From the NCBI GenBank assembly GCA_033791445.1, contig JASJGS010000008.1:1-64000 (forward strand): 64,000 nucleotides of DNA, in the 5' to 3' direction. How positions within the stretch are numbered: position 1 is the stretch's first letter; each line of letters starts with the position of its first letter. The position numbers and the translations under genes were made by a program. Below, piece after piece: positions 1 to 9,315 of the stretch. Source of the stretch: JANTGF01 sp033791445 (lineage in GTDB: Bacteria; Bacteroidota; Bacteroidia; Bacteroidales; VadinHA17). Below the pieces are notes generated by a model that was given only the letters and a program-made list of their open reading frames with translations, did no database searches and was not told the DNA's origin.

Positions 1-319
1 GTACACTCTTTATGGCGCGGACTTGCACCGATGACAGCTCCATTAGCTCGATTGTCTCGGCTGTATTTGTATGATACGTGTATTCAAAATTGCCAATATC
101 AAGTGTCATCATTTTATCCTCCGCTAATGTCACCGGGTCAAGATCTTTAAGCATCTCTTCAACTATCACTGATTCAAATGATTTTGGAGGAGGTTTATCA
201 GGATTGACTGTCTTCAGGAGTGTCCAGTTGATGACACAGAAAGCTATCACTGCAAAAAGATAGAATGAAAGCTCAAGGGGAGAGGGAAGCCTTCTTTTAG
301 ATCTTTTAGCGATTCTCAT
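1..319 (-). CDS. Membrane-anchored protein of unknown function, N-terminal part
   Basis: An open frame reads from an ATG at 319 off the left edge, giving about 106 residues with no stop. The N-terminus is basic, followed by one hydrophobic segment at about residues 16-36 (a membrane anchor or uncleaved signal), then a proline-rich stretch. The last visible residues (NTAETIELMELSSVQVRAI) vaguely resemble the start of a ComEA-like helix-hairpin-helix repeat, which Bacteroidota often carry behind one membrane helix. That is a weak guess, because the diagnostic hairpin lies outside the window. Orientation matches the downstream S9 peptidase gene, but about 130 bp separate them. Confidence 0.55.
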   Translation of the reverse strand, partial: MRIAKRSKRRLPSPLELSFYLFAVIAFCVINWTLLKTVNPDKPPPKSFESVIVEEMLKDLDPVTLAEDKMMTLDIGNFEYTYHTNTAETIELMELSSVQVRAIKSV

Positions 320-450
320 GGATTGATCTCCTGTCTGTCAGCATTGATATTACAAATGTACATAACAGGGAGAGATTGATCTAACAATAATTTATTTAAG
401 ATTAACATTTTTGTAACAAGTTCAGTCCACAAACCTGTTCCGAATATGTT

Positions 451-2616
451 TTAAGGAGTCTTCCCTGCCAGCTTTAGCAGGAAGCTGTATTCAAAAGCTA
501 CCTCCTTCAGGTATTCAAAGCGGCCGGAAGCACCCCCGTGGCCCGCCTCCATGTTGGTTTTCAAGAGCAACAGCTTATCATCCGTCTTCAGATCACGCAG
601 CCTGGCTACCCATTTGGCTGGTTCCCAGTATTGAACCTGCGAATCCCAATAGCCTGTTGTAACAAGAATATTTGGATAATTCATTTCCTGTACATTGTCA
701 TAGGGAGAATAAGAGAGCATATAATCGTAATATTCCTCAATCTCTGGATTTCCCCATTCATCCCACTCACCAGTGGTTAAGGGAATAGAAGCATCCTGCA
801 TGGTACTAACCACATCAACAAAGGGTACGGCTGCCACAATTCCTTTATACAAATCAGGACGCATATTCACGATAGCTCCCACAAGTAGACCTCCAGCACT
901 GCCACCCAGGGCAAAAAGTTTATCGGTGTCGGTATAATTTTTATCTACCAGATATTGTGCGCAGGTATTGAAGTCTGTAAATGTATTTATCTTTTTTAAT
1001 AATTTACCGTCTTCGTACCACCAGCGTCCCATTTCCATTCCACCACGAATATGTGCAATAGCATAAATAAATCCCCTATCAAGCAAACTTAACCTGTCTG
1101 ACCTGAAAGAGGCATCCATAGAAGCACCATACGATCCATATCCATAGATTAGGGCCGGGTTGGTACCATCCAATATAATTCCTTTTTTATAAACGATTGA
1201 GATGGGTACCTCCACTCCATCGTCGGCCATAGCATACAAACGCTTTGATTCGTAATTAGTCTTATCAAAATCACCAAGGACTTCCTCTTCTTTTAATAGT
1301 GTCTTCTCTTTGGTGACCATATTATAATCAAATGTTGAATAGGGAGTAGTAAGTGATGAATAACCATAGCGCAAAATATCAGTATTAAACTCAGGATTAA
1401 TCGAAAACCGGGCACTATAGGTTTCTTCCCCAAAATCAAGGTAATAATCCACATCCTTCCAATTCATCACCCTCAGGTTTGTTAAACCTCTTATTCTCTC
1501 ACTAATAACAAAAAAGTTTTTGAAAATTTCAAAGCTTTGAAAAAGTACATCATCGCGGTGAGGAATCACATCTACCCAGTTATCTTTAGTGGTTTTTGTT
1601 ATGGGTGTTTTCATCAACTTAAAGTTCTTTGCCCCATCTATATTGGTCCGAACATAAAAGTCACTTCCATAATGGTCAATATCGTACTCAAGATCTTTTT
1701 CCCGGGCCTGGAATATCCTGAATGTACCGGTTGGGTTATTCGCCTCAAGGATTCTATATTCTGAAGAAAGTGTCTGAGATGAAGCTATTACCAGGAACTT
1801 TTTCGATTTCGTCTTATAAACATAGGTGTTAAAGGTTTCATCCTGCTCATAGTACACCTCCTGCGGAGCCTTATCTCCTAATTTGTATAAATTGATTCTG
1901 TCTGACCTCAAAGTTTGCTCATCCTTGGTGGAGAATAAGACCGTTTTATTATCGTTGGCCCAGGTTACGCGCCCTGTTGTATTTGGAATTACATCTGAAA
2001 GCAATTTCCCTGTTTCAAGGCTCATAAAATAAATGGTATATCGACGCCGACTCACTGTATCAACTCCATAGGCCAGTAATTTGTTATCTTCACTGATACT
2101 CATTCCTGCAATCTGATAATAATCATAACCCTCTGCCAGGATATTTACATTCAGGATTATTTCCTCTTCAGCATCAAGGTTTCCTTTTTTTCTGCAATAA
2201 ATAGGATATTCCTGTCCCTCTTCATAGCGGGAATAATAAAAATACCCGTTTTCTTTATAGGGTACTGATTCATCATCTTGCTTTATCCTGCCCACAATTT
2301 CATCAAACAAGCTTTCCTGAAAGGGAACAGTATGCTCCAGCATTTTATCTTTGTATGCATTTTCGGCATTCAGGTAATCAATTACCTTGTTCGTTTGCTC
2401 ATCAGGATTCTCGTCATTTTTCTGCTCATCTGAAAGACGCATCCAGAAATAATCGTCCACACGAGTATCGTTATGGGCGACCAGCTCCTTAGAAATTTTC
2501 TCAGCAACAGGTGGCTCCACTTCAACTGTTTTCTTTGTTGAACAGGACCAGGTCAATAAAAACATACCCAGGAACAAGCCATTTAAGGCTAGGGATAAGT
2601 AACTTTTCTTTTTCAT
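451..2616 (-). CDS. ptrB: S9 family peptidase, oligopeptidase B-like lipoprotein
   Basis: This 721-residue serine peptidase should cleave short peptides after basic residues. The N-terminus is a lipoprotein-like signal (MKKK, hydrophobic core, then Cys25 in a loose lipobox LTWSC), so the enzyme is probably periplasmic and lipid-anchored. An N-terminal beta-propeller covers about residues 40-440 and an alpha/beta-hydrolase domain follows. The catalytic triad is visible: Ser573 in GGSAGG, Asp658 in GYWDSQV and His693 in AGHGGASGR. E. coli oligopeptidase B is slightly shorter (about 686 residues); the difference is roughly the signal peptide and linker. Specificity for Arg/Lys is inferred from the family. 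The gene stands close behind a barrel gene on the same strand (33 bp). Confidence 0.9.
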   Translation of the reverse strand: MKKKSYLSLALNGLFLGMFLLTWSCSTKKTVEVEPPVAEKISKELVAHNDTRVDDYFWMRLSDEQKNDENPDEQTNKVIDYLNAENAYKDKMLEHTVPFQESLFDEIVGRIKQDDESVPYKENGYFYYSRYEEGQEYPIYCRKKGNLDAEEEIILNVNILAEGYDYYQIAGMSISEDNKLLAYGVDTVSRRRYTIYFMSLETGKLLSDVIPNTTGRVTWANDNKTVLFSTKDEQTLRSDRINLYKLGDKAPQEVYYEQDETFNTYVYKTKSKKFLVIASSQTLSSEYRILEANNPTGTFRIFQAREKDLEYDIDHYGSDFYVRTNIDGAKNFKLMKTPITKTTKDNWVDVIPHRDDVLFQSFEIFKNFFVISERIRGLTNLRVMNWKDVDYYLDFGEETYSARFSINPEFNTDILRYGYSSLTTPYSTFDYNMVTKEKTLLKEEEVLGDFDKTNYESKRLYAMADDGVEVPISIVYKKGIILDGTNPALIYGYGSYGASMDASFRSDRLSLLDRGFIYAIAHIRGGMEMGRWWYEDGKLLKKINTFTDFNTCAQYLVDKNYTDTDKLFALGGSAGGLLVGAIVNMRPDLYKGIVAAVPFVDVVSTMQDASIPLTTGEWDEWGNPEIEEYYDYMLSYSPYDNVQEMNYPNILVTTGYWDSQVQYWEPAKWVARLRDLKTDDKLLLLKTNMEAGHGGASGRFEYLKEVAFEYSFLLKLAGKTP

Positions 2617-2649
2617 TTTTCAACTCTTTGTTTATTATAAATTTGATCA

Positions 2650-3309
2650 TTAGAAATCGAGTATAATAAAGATTCCGGCAACAGGATTAAACCTGGTAAC
2701 ATAGCCTGAATCCTCTATTGGTTCATTAATTGGAACAACATCGGGTTCCCAGTAATATCGGGTTCCACTTTCCCAAACCATAAGGAAATCGAAACTCAGT
2801 TCAAAAGCAATCGAGAGAGGTGTTGGTGTCTTAAATAATATTCCGGCAACTGGTGATACACCAACTCCAAAATAATTCATTTTGAAATTCTCAAAACTAG
2901 GTTGTGCTCGATCATCATTTTCCTGATCAGACTTCCCCCATAAAATTTTCAAATCTGCTGCCACGTAAGGCCTTAGCCATTGAGTTAAAAATTCCCTCTG
3001 GTAACCAACAGCAAATTCAATTTCAGAAAAATTACCTACAGATTCAGTATCTTGATCACTCACTTCATCCAGTTTCTGAAAATAATTAAAACTGGATCGA
3101 ACAAAGTTTTTTGTATTGAAACGTCTTTTATAACTAATTCCCTGAAAATAATAAGGATAGTACTTTTGTCCACCCTTCACTACTTGTCTTTCCTTCACAC
3201 TGAACAAATTAAATGAAAGCTCGTTCAGGTCTAATTCAATATGTTGGTTTTGACCAAATAAAGGACATGTTAATAATATAGTACTTGCAATAATAAATAT
3301 ATACTTCAT
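2650..3309 (-). CDS. Outer-membrane beta-barrel protein, uncharacterised
   Basis: The product has 219 residues with a clear cleavable signal peptide (MKYIFIIASTILLTCPLFGQ, cleavage near residue 20). The mature part alternates short amphipathic aromatic strands with turns and ends in a hydrophobic C-terminal strand (FIILDF), as expected of a small outer-membrane barrel. No catalytic motif is visible and I cannot name a substrate or family. A -7 box lies just upstream, so the leader would be very short. The oligopeptidase gene follows 33 bp downstream and may be co-transcribed. Confidence 0.65.
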   Translation of the reverse strand: MKYIFIIASTILLTCPLFGQNQHIELDLNELSFNLFSVKERQVVKGGQKYYPYYFQGISYKRRFNTKNFVRSSFNYFQKLDEVSDQDTESVGNFSEIEFAVGYQREFLTQWLRPYVAADLKILWGKSDQENDDRAQPSFENFKMNYFGVGVSPVAGILFKTPTPLSIAFELSFDFLMVWESGTRYYWEPDVVPINEPIEDSGYVTRFNPVAGIFIILDF

Positions 3310-3322
3310 GCAAAGCTTTTAC

Positions 3323-3330
3323 CAAAAGTA
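3323..3330 (-). promoter_or_regulatory. Bacteroidota-type -7 box for the barrel gene
   Basis: On the minus strand this reads TACTTTTG, matching the TAnnTTTG consensus of the primary sigma factor in this phylum. It lies 13 bp upstream of the ATG at 3309, so the leader would be only a few bases. No good TTG was seen at the -33 position. Confidence 0.4.
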
Positions 3331-3384
3331 AAAATAGCATTTTAATTTAAAACTATTTTCCATCTGGAAACAATAAGCTCATTT

Positions 3385-4656
3385 CTATTTGATTTCCATT
3401 CCGTCAAAATTCTTTTTCAACCTGACTATTGGCCAGACCAAAAGCAACATAACTGAAACAACTACCAACCCCCAACTCACTCCAAATTTGTCAGCTAAAA
3501 AACCGATCAAAGGAGCCAGAATAGCCGCAAAAATACCTGTATTCTGAGATTCAACTGAAAGGGAGGTTGCCAGGATATTATTATTGGTCAGACTGGCAAT
3601 ATAGGATACACCAATCGGTTTCCTAATATTCTGAATCATGAAAATACCCATAAAAAGAATCAAGGAGATAATTGATAGTAAGGAAAAAGAATCAGAATAC
3701 AGAACTCCACTAAGGAAACCAAATAGCAATCCAATAAGCAAGGATCCATTTAAAACAACAGCCAGATTACCAGAACGATCTGCAATAAATCCTGATTTTC
3801 TGGAAGCAAAAGAGGATAAAAGATAAATTCCTGCATATGAAAACCCAATTACAAGAGCAGATATATTTTCCTTTGGAAGGATCGTATCGTGAGGATAAAA
3901 TAATATCAGGCTAAAAAGTAATGGTTGGATGTAATCCTTAATAGCTCTAAAATATCCACTAAAAAGGGAAATATTAACAAAGGGTTTTAAGTAAATACCC
4001 TTTCTAAACGTGAGGAAAATCTCGCCAAATACTGCTTTAAGATTATTCAGATACGATTTTCCATCCAAACTCTTTTGAAAACCCTCCAGTTCTTTGGGAT
4101 AAGTAAGTACCAGGATAAGATCTAAAACATAGGGTATTATAGAAAATAAAAATATATACCTAAAACTACCCGTATATAAGACAAGAAATGCGGCTAGAAT
4201 GGAAGAAAGTGCTGATCCCATTTGTGACCATGACCTGGTATGACCATAATAGTGAACTTTTTGATCTCTCAACTTATGCAATGACAGGTATTCAAAAATC
4301 AAGGATTTATGAGTTCCCGTGCGAAAAGCATCTCCAAAAGAGAAAAGCAACATAGCAAGAATAAATGCCAGGTAGGAGTTTCCGGCAAAAAATACAATAA
4401 AGGAAATAATGTAGGATATAAAAGAGAGTACAAGAGTTCTTCTTCTGCCAAATGCATCAGCAAGAATCCCGGTTGGTATTTCCAACAGATTCCTTGAAAT
4501 TTCCCGTGTTGTTATCAGTACCCCAATTTGCAAAAAACTTAAACCTTTTTCAAGAAAAAACAGGTACAAAAAAGGTTCAAAAAATCGTAGGTTTTTTAGA
4601 AACCCGTACATGCAAAACTTATAATACTGGATATTCTTTTTAAAAGTCACACTCAT
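3385..4656 (-). CDS. MFS transporter
   Basis: The 423-residue polytopic membrane protein has about 12 hydrophobic segments. The loop after TM2 carries the MFS signature region (GILADAFGRRRTLVLS, about residues 63-78), and a second copy of the loop occurs in the C-terminal half (FADKFG-like, LADKFGVSW). Substrate is not readable from sequence; drug or metabolite export is possible. It is preceded on the same strand by a TAATTTCG element (4677-4684) that is one base off the -7 consensus. It diverges from yaaA. Confidence 0.82.
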   Translation of the reverse strand: MSVTFKKNIQYYKFCMYGFLKNLRFFEPFLYLFFLEKGLSFLQIGVLITTREISRNLLEIPTGILADAFGRRRTLVLSFISYIISFIVFFAGNSYLAFILAMLLFSFGDAFRTGTHKSLIFEYLSLHKLRDQKVHYYGHTRSWSQMGSALSSILAAFLVLYTGSFRYIFLFSIIPYVLDLILVLTYPKELEGFQKSLDGKSYLNNLKAVFGEIFLTFRKGIYLKPFVNISLFSGYFRAIKDYIQPLLFSLILFYPHDTILPKENISALVIGFSYAGIYLLSSFASRKSGFIADRSGNLAVVLNGSLLIGLLFGFLSGVLYSDSFSLLSIISLILFMGIFMIQNIRKPIGVSYIASLTNNNILATSLSVESQNTGIFAAILAPLIGFLADKFGVSWGLVVVSVMLLLVWPIVRLKKNFDGMEIK

Positions 4657-4772
4657 TACAAGCAGGTTTTAAAATACGAAATTAGAAAACTAAATTAATG
4701 AGAATTTCCATGCATTTGTAAGTTTAGAATTATCTATATTTACATGACATCAAATATATTCTTAATAAAACA

Positions 4773-5537
4773 ATGTTAACAATAATTTCCCCTGCAAAAA
4801 GACTTGAATTAGAGAACCTACCGCCAGTTTACAACTATACTATCCCAGATTTCCTGGAACAAAGTGAAAAGCTAATCAAAAAATTGAGGACACTCAGCCA
4901 GAAAAAAATCGCAAAAATGATGGATCTGAGTGATGATCTGGTCCGTTTAAATATAGAAAGATATGCCGGTTGGCATCTTCCTTTTTCCGGAGAGAACGCC
5001 TTTCAAACCATACATACTTTCCAGGGTGATGTATATAGAAAACTGGATGCCGAAAGTTTAATAAATTCAGATCTTGATTTTGCACAAGAACACCTTAGAA
5101 TATTATCCGGCCTCTATGGTATCCTTCGCCCATTGGATCTAATTCAACCTTACCGACTCGAAATGGGTACTAAATTGGCTTACAGACAGAAAAAGAATCT
5201 ATATGAATTCTGGGGCAATACAATATCAGATTATATTAATGAGCTGCTAGAAAAGCAAGAATTGAAGGTATTGATCAATCTGGCCTCAAATGAATATTTT
5301 AAATCAGTTAAACCAAGGCAGATCAAGGCTCCAATAATAACTCCAGTTTTCAAAGATTTTAAGAATGGCCAATATAAAGTATTGTTTTTATATGCAAAAT
5401 ATGCCCGTGGTTTGATGACCCGATTTATAATTGAAAACAGAATTAATACACCGGAAGAACTGAAACTATTTGATAAGGAGGGTTATTCATATGACGTGAA
5501 CCTCTCCACTAATACAGAATGGGTATTTACCCGGTAA
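4773..5537 (+). CDS. yaaA: Peroxide stress protein YaaA (UPF0246)
   Basis: The 254-residue protein starts with the family hallmark ISPAKRLE and aligns throughout with E. coli YaaA (258 residues). Conserved features include the LSGLYGILRPLDLIQPYRLEMGT core at about residues 109-131 and the NLASNEYFKSV segment. YaaA lowers free intracellular iron during hydrogen-peroxide stress and has a helix-hairpin-helix-containing DNA-binding fold in E. coli; that role is known for the family and only inferred here. The gene is monocistronic, divergent from the MFS gene. A possible promoter TTTG (4715-4718), 16 bp, TATATTTA (4735-4742) sits about 30 bp upstream of the ATG. Confidence 0.93.
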   Translation: MLTIISPAKRLELENLPPVYNYTIPDFLEQSEKLIKKLRTLSQKKIAKMMDLSDDLVRLNIERYAGWHLPFSGENAFQTIHTFQGDVYRKLDAESLINSDLDFAQEHLRILSGLYGILRPLDLIQPYRLEMGTKLAYRQKKNLYEFWGNTISDYINELLEKQELKVLINLASNEYFKSVKPRQIKAPIITPVFKDFKNGQYKVLFLYAKYARGLMTRFIIENRINTPEELKLFDKEGYSYDVNLSTNTEWVFTR

Positions 5538-5709
5538 GATAAGAATTTGATAAATTCAATTCAAAACTACCTGATATACAGACTTTAGGATATCTATTTC
5601 AAGAAACATATATAAATGAAAAGCTTTTTTGTGCGTACTGTTTTTTTTTATATTTTTATCACTGAATATTAAAATACTAACAACCTAGAAAATCACATAG
5701 AATAAAGTA

Positions 5710-6051
5710 GTGGAAATCGTTGACCTCACTTACATCCGTGAAATGTCTGGTGATAGCCAGGATATTATTAAGGAAATGATCCAAATCTTCCTTGAACAGG
5801 TACCTGAGTTCCTTGAGGAAATGAACTCATGTCATTCAAAAGAAGACTGGCACAACCTTGGTATGATTGCACACAAAGCAAAATCATCTGTAGCAATTAT
5901 GGGGATGACAAAGGAGTCTGATGATCTCAGAACTCTTGAAATATTAGCGAGAGAAGGAAAAGAAGCAGAAAAGTATCTTCCAATTATTGAATCTTTTGAA
6001 GAAAGTTGTAACAAAGCTGTTAAAGAGCTAAAAATAGTATTAAATACCTGA
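5710..6051 (+). CDS. Hpt domain protein (histidine phosphotransfer)
   Basis: A stand-alone 113-residue Hpt domain: a four-helix bundle with the phosphorylatable His55 in IAHKAKSSVAIMG, the usual HxxKxSS pattern. It should relay phosphoryl groups between response regulator receivers in a multistep phosphorelay. The start is a GTG; no ATG occurs in frame upstream. The STAS gene follows 7 bp downstream, so the two are almost certainly one transcript. In Pseudomonas an Hpt gene (hptB), an HsbR phosphatase/kinase and a STAS-type HsbA sit together; here the middle partner is missing. Partner kinase and receiver are not in the window. Confidence 0.88.
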   Translation: MEIVDLTYIREMSGDSQDIIKEMIQIFLEQVPEFLEEMNSCHSKEDWHNLGMIAHKAKSSVAIMGMTKESDDLRTLEILAREGKEAEKYLPIIESFEESCNKAVKELKIVLNT

Positions 6052-6058
6052 AAATAAA

Positions 6059-6415
6059 ATGACTGATATGAAGATTATGAACTCAGAAAAGTTGGATGAC
6101 GTAGTTGTTGCATCATTTGATGAAAACGTTTCAAAATTCAATGCACTGGTAACGGAAGACGTAAAGAAAGACATTACAAGCTTATATGCTAAATCAGGCA
6201 CAAAGCTTGCTCTTAACCTGGATGGTATAAGATATATTGACAGTACTGGTTTTGGGGTTTTTCTTTCAGCTTTGAAAACTGCAAGAAATACATCCGGACA
6301 TTTTAAGATTTACAATGTAAAACCAGATGTTTATGATCTCTTTAAACTTTTGCAGCTGCATAATGTGTTTGAGATATATGACAATCTGGAAGATTGCCTG
6401 AATAGTTTTAATTAA
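6059..6415 (+). CDS. STAS domain protein, anti-sigma-factor-antagonist type
   Basis: The 118-residue single-domain STAS protein has the phosphosite loop YIDSTGFGVFLSAL at about residues 60-73, in which the Ser after Asp is the residue normally phosphorylated by a HATPase-type kinase. Such proteins switch partners between an anti-sigma factor or another effector and a kinase, depending on phosphorylation. It is the second gene of a two-gene unit with the Hpt protein and is followed at once by a strong terminator. No sigma factor, anti-sigma kinase or PP2C phosphatase is adjacent, so its target may be encoded elsewhere or may not be a sigma factor. Confidence 0.88.
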   Translation: MTDMKIMNSEKLDDVVVASFDENVSKFNALVTEDVKKDITSLYAKSGTKLALNLDGIRYIDSTGFGVFLSALKTARNTSGHFKIYNVKPDVYDLFKLLQLHNVFEIYDNLEDCLNSFN

Positions 6416-6420
6416 AACAA

Positions 6421-6449
6421 AAAACGGCTCTATGAGCCGTTTTTTTTCA
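6421..6449. terminator. Bidirectional rho-independent terminator between STAS gene and clpB
   Basis: The arms AAAACGGCTC (6421-6430) and GAGCCGTTTT (6434-6443) pair perfectly around a 3-base loop. A T run follows on the plus strand and the A run on the other side gives a T run on the minus strand. It therefore serves the convergent STAS gene and clpB. Confidence 0.88.
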
Positions 6450-6465
6450 TCTATATCGTATCTAG

Positions 6466-9066
6466 CTAGTTTTCTTCTTCAGCCTTAAAGACCAACTGTC
6501 CATTTTCTTCATCTACCCTTATTGTCTTGGCATTTTCCAATTCTCCACCAATAATTTCCCGGGCCAATTCGTTCAATAGTTTTCTTTGAATAGCTCGTTT
6601 TATGGGTCTTGCTCCAAATTGAGGATCATAACCAGTTTTTGAAATATATTCTAAAGCTTTATCGCTTAGAATTAATTCAACACCATTCTTCTTAAGCTTT
6701 TCTGCCACCTCTAGAATCTGGATTTTAGTAATTTTTTGCACTTCATCAAAAGTCAAGGGTAGGAACATTATTGTTTCATCAACACGATTTAGGAATTCTG
6801 GTCGGATTGATTTCTTCAACAATTCGTCAATTTGTACCTTCGTTTTATCAATTACCTCTTCCCTGTTATCAGGTGTTAAACCAGCAAGGTTCTCCTGAAT
6901 TATATGTGAACCAATGTTGGAGGTCATGATAATGATAGTATTCTTAAAATTCACTACTCTTCCCTTATTGTCAGTCAGACGTCCATCATCAAGAACCTGC
7001 AACAAAATGTTGAATACATCGGGATGTGCTTTTTCAATCTCATCCAGTAATACTACTGAGTATGGCTTTCTCCGGACTGCCTCAGTCAACTGTCCGCCCT
7101 CATCATATCCCACATAGCCTGGAGGAGCACCAACAAGCCTGGATACAGAATGTTTTTCCTGATATTCCGACATATCGATCCGGGTTATCAGGTTTTCATC
7201 ACTAAACAAGAATTCGGCCAGAGCTTTTGCGAGTTCAGTTTTTCCCACGCCTGTAGTTCCAAGGAAAATAAAGGATCCAATAGGCCTGTTTACATCTTGT
7301 AATCCTGCCCTATTCCTTCTCACCGCATCAGAAATTGCCGCCAAGGCCTCCTCCTGACCAATCACACGTTTGTGGAGTTCTTTTTCAAGTGATAAAAGCT
7401 TTTCTCTTTCCGATTTAAGCATGCTACGAACAGGTATTCCAGTCCATCTTGATACCACTTCTGCAATATCCTCATATCCAACTTCCTCCTTTATCATAGA
7501 GGATTCCCCCTGCATTTTCACCAATTCTTCCTGTAAGCGAACATTTTCCTGCTCAGTTTCCCTTACTTTGCCATATCGAATTTCGGCGACTCTTCCATAA
7601 TCACCATTTCTTTCTGCCTGTTCAGCATCGAGCCTGAAATCTTCCAGAGCCTGCTTATTTTTCTGAATCGCATCAATAATATCTTTCTCAGATTGCCATT
7701 TTGCCCTAAGCTTTGTATTCTCTTCATTTAAATCAGCGATTTCTTTAGCAAGCTTCTTGGTTCTTTCAGAGCTACCTTCTCTTTTAATAGCCTCTCGTTC
7801 AATCTCAAGTTGCTTAACCTTTCTGTCAATTTCATCAATTTCAGCTGGCACCGAATTCATTTCAAGTCTCAACTTTGAAGCAGCTTCATCAACAAGGTCA
7901 ATAGCCTTGTCGGGTAGGAATCTATCGGTAATATACCTGTTTGATAGCTCCGCTGCAGCAATAATTGCTTCATCCTTAATCCTTACCTTATGATGATTCT
8001 CATACCTTTCCTTTAAACCTCTGAGAATAGAAATGGCACTCTCAACATTAGGCTCATCCACCATTACTTTTTGAAACCTACGTTCCAATGCCTTATCTTT
8101 TTCAAAGTACTTCTGGTATTCATCCAGAGTAGTTGCACCAATTGACTTCAATTCACCGCGAGCAAGAGCTGGCTTCAAAATATTAGCAGCATCCATAGCT
8201 CCCTCACTCTTTCCGGCACCTATCAGGGTGTGAATCTCATCAATAAATAATATTATTTCTCCCTGAGCTGAAACAACTTCTTTAACAACAGATTTCAATC
8301 TTTCTTCAAACTCCCCTTTATATTTGGCACCGGCTACCAGGGCAGCCATATCCAGGGAAAACACCTGCTTTGATTTCAGGTTTTCTGGAACATCGCCTCT
8401 AATAATGCGATATGCCAGTCCTTCTGCAATAGCCGTTTTTCCAACTCCTGGCTCTCCGATTAATATTGGATTATTTTTAGTTCTTCTAGACAGAATTTGC
8501 AAAATCCTTCGTATTTCTTCATCGCGGCCAATAACCGGATCTAGCTTCCCGGTCTCTGCCATTTCATTAAGGTTTATCGCAAATCTATTCAGTGAATTAA
8601 AAGTATCCTCAGCGGTTTGACTGTCAACCTTCGATCCTTTTCTTAAATCTTTTATAGCCAGTTTCATTTCATTTTCGGTAAAACCACTGTCCTTCATCAT
8701 CTGTGAAACCTGATCACCAGAAGAAAGAACTCCCAGATACATTAACTCCAATGAAACAAACTGATCACCAAAATCTTTTGCAAAGCGCGTAGCCTTTTGA
8801 AGACTCCTGTTGGCATCTTTTGAAAGATATGGATCGCCACCAGATACTTTTGGGTAGGACTCAATGATTTTTGTAAGAGTACTTTCAAAAACAGGAATAT
8901 TCACATTCAGTTTTTTCATCAAAAAATGGCTGACATTTTCTCCCTGCATGATCATACCTTTCAGCAGGTGACCATTCTCAATGGCCTGCTGCTGATTGCC
9001 TTCAGCTATAGTAAAAGCCTGCTGAATGGCTTCTTGTGATTTTATAGTAAAATTATTTAAATTCAT
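6466..9066 (-). CDS. clpB: ATP-dependent chaperone ClpB
   Basis: ClpB is the Hsp100 disaggregase that works with DnaK to rescue aggregated proteins. The full architecture is present: N-terminal double-repeat domain, NBD1 with Walker A GEPGVGKT starting at residue 204, a long coiled-coil middle domain (about 400-530), and NBD2 with GTTGVGKT starting at residue 603. I chose the ATG at 9066 (866 residues) over one at 9120: it has a good ribosome-binding site (GGAGAG 9 bases upstream) and yields the usual N-terminus MNLNNFTIKSQEAIQ. The extra 18 residues of the longer frame look like untranslated sequence. It is convergent with the STAS gene. Confidence 0.96.
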   Translation of the reverse strand: MNLNNFTIKSQEAIQQAFTIAEGNQQQAIENGHLLKGMIMQGENVSHFLMKKLNVNIPVFESTLTKIIESYPKVSGGDPYLSKDANRSLQKATRFAKDFGDQFVSLELMYLGVLSSGDQVSQMMKDSGFTENEMKLAIKDLRKGSKVDSQTAEDTFNSLNRFAINLNEMAETGKLDPVIGRDEEIRRILQILSRRTKNNPILIGEPGVGKTAIAEGLAYRIIRGDVPENLKSKQVFSLDMAALVAGAKYKGEFEERLKSVVKEVVSAQGEIILFIDEIHTLIGAGKSEGAMDAANILKPALARGELKSIGATTLDEYQKYFEKDKALERRFQKVMVDEPNVESAISILRGLKERYENHHKVRIKDEAIIAAAELSNRYITDRFLPDKAIDLVDEAASKLRLEMNSVPAEIDEIDRKVKQLEIEREAIKREGSSERTKKLAKEIADLNEENTKLRAKWQSEKDIIDAIQKNKQALEDFRLDAEQAERNGDYGRVAEIRYGKVRETEQENVRLQEELVKMQGESSMIKEEVGYEDIAEVVSRWTGIPVRSMLKSEREKLLSLEKELHKRVIGQEEALAAISDAVRRNRAGLQDVNRPIGSFIFLGTTGVGKTELAKALAEFLFSDENLITRIDMSEYQEKHSVSRLVGAPPGYVGYDEGGQLTEAVRRKPYSVVLLDEIEKAHPDVFNILLQVLDDGRLTDNKGRVVNFKNTIIIMTSNIGSHIIQENLAGLTPDNREEVIDKTKVQIDELLKKSIRPEFLNRVDETIMFLPLTFDEVQKITKIQILEVAEKLKKNGVELILSDKALEYISKTGYDPQFGARPIKRAIQRKLLNELAREIIGGELENAKTIRVDEENGQLVFKAEEEN

Positions 9067-9315
9067 ATAATACTCTCCGTTCTTTAATAATGTAATAATT
9101 GTGTTAATACCATTGGTCAAATATTACACCAAATTTTAAAACCAATCTGGACGTGTTATAATAACATGCTTTTCATAATTTAGCTGCCATTATGGCATAT
9201 CACACTTGCTATATTCTTAAGCATCTAGCTAAATTAGGATATATTTTTTGTTCAGTAGAATATAAGACTTGAAAATCCGTTTTTTTGTTAACTAGAAAAA
9301 TCCTATTTTAAACCT

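Noticed and set aside
9067..9120. 18-residue N-terminal extension of ClpB
   Set aside because: The ATG at 9066 has a better ribosome-binding site and gives the family N-terminus; the extension looks like untranslated leader.
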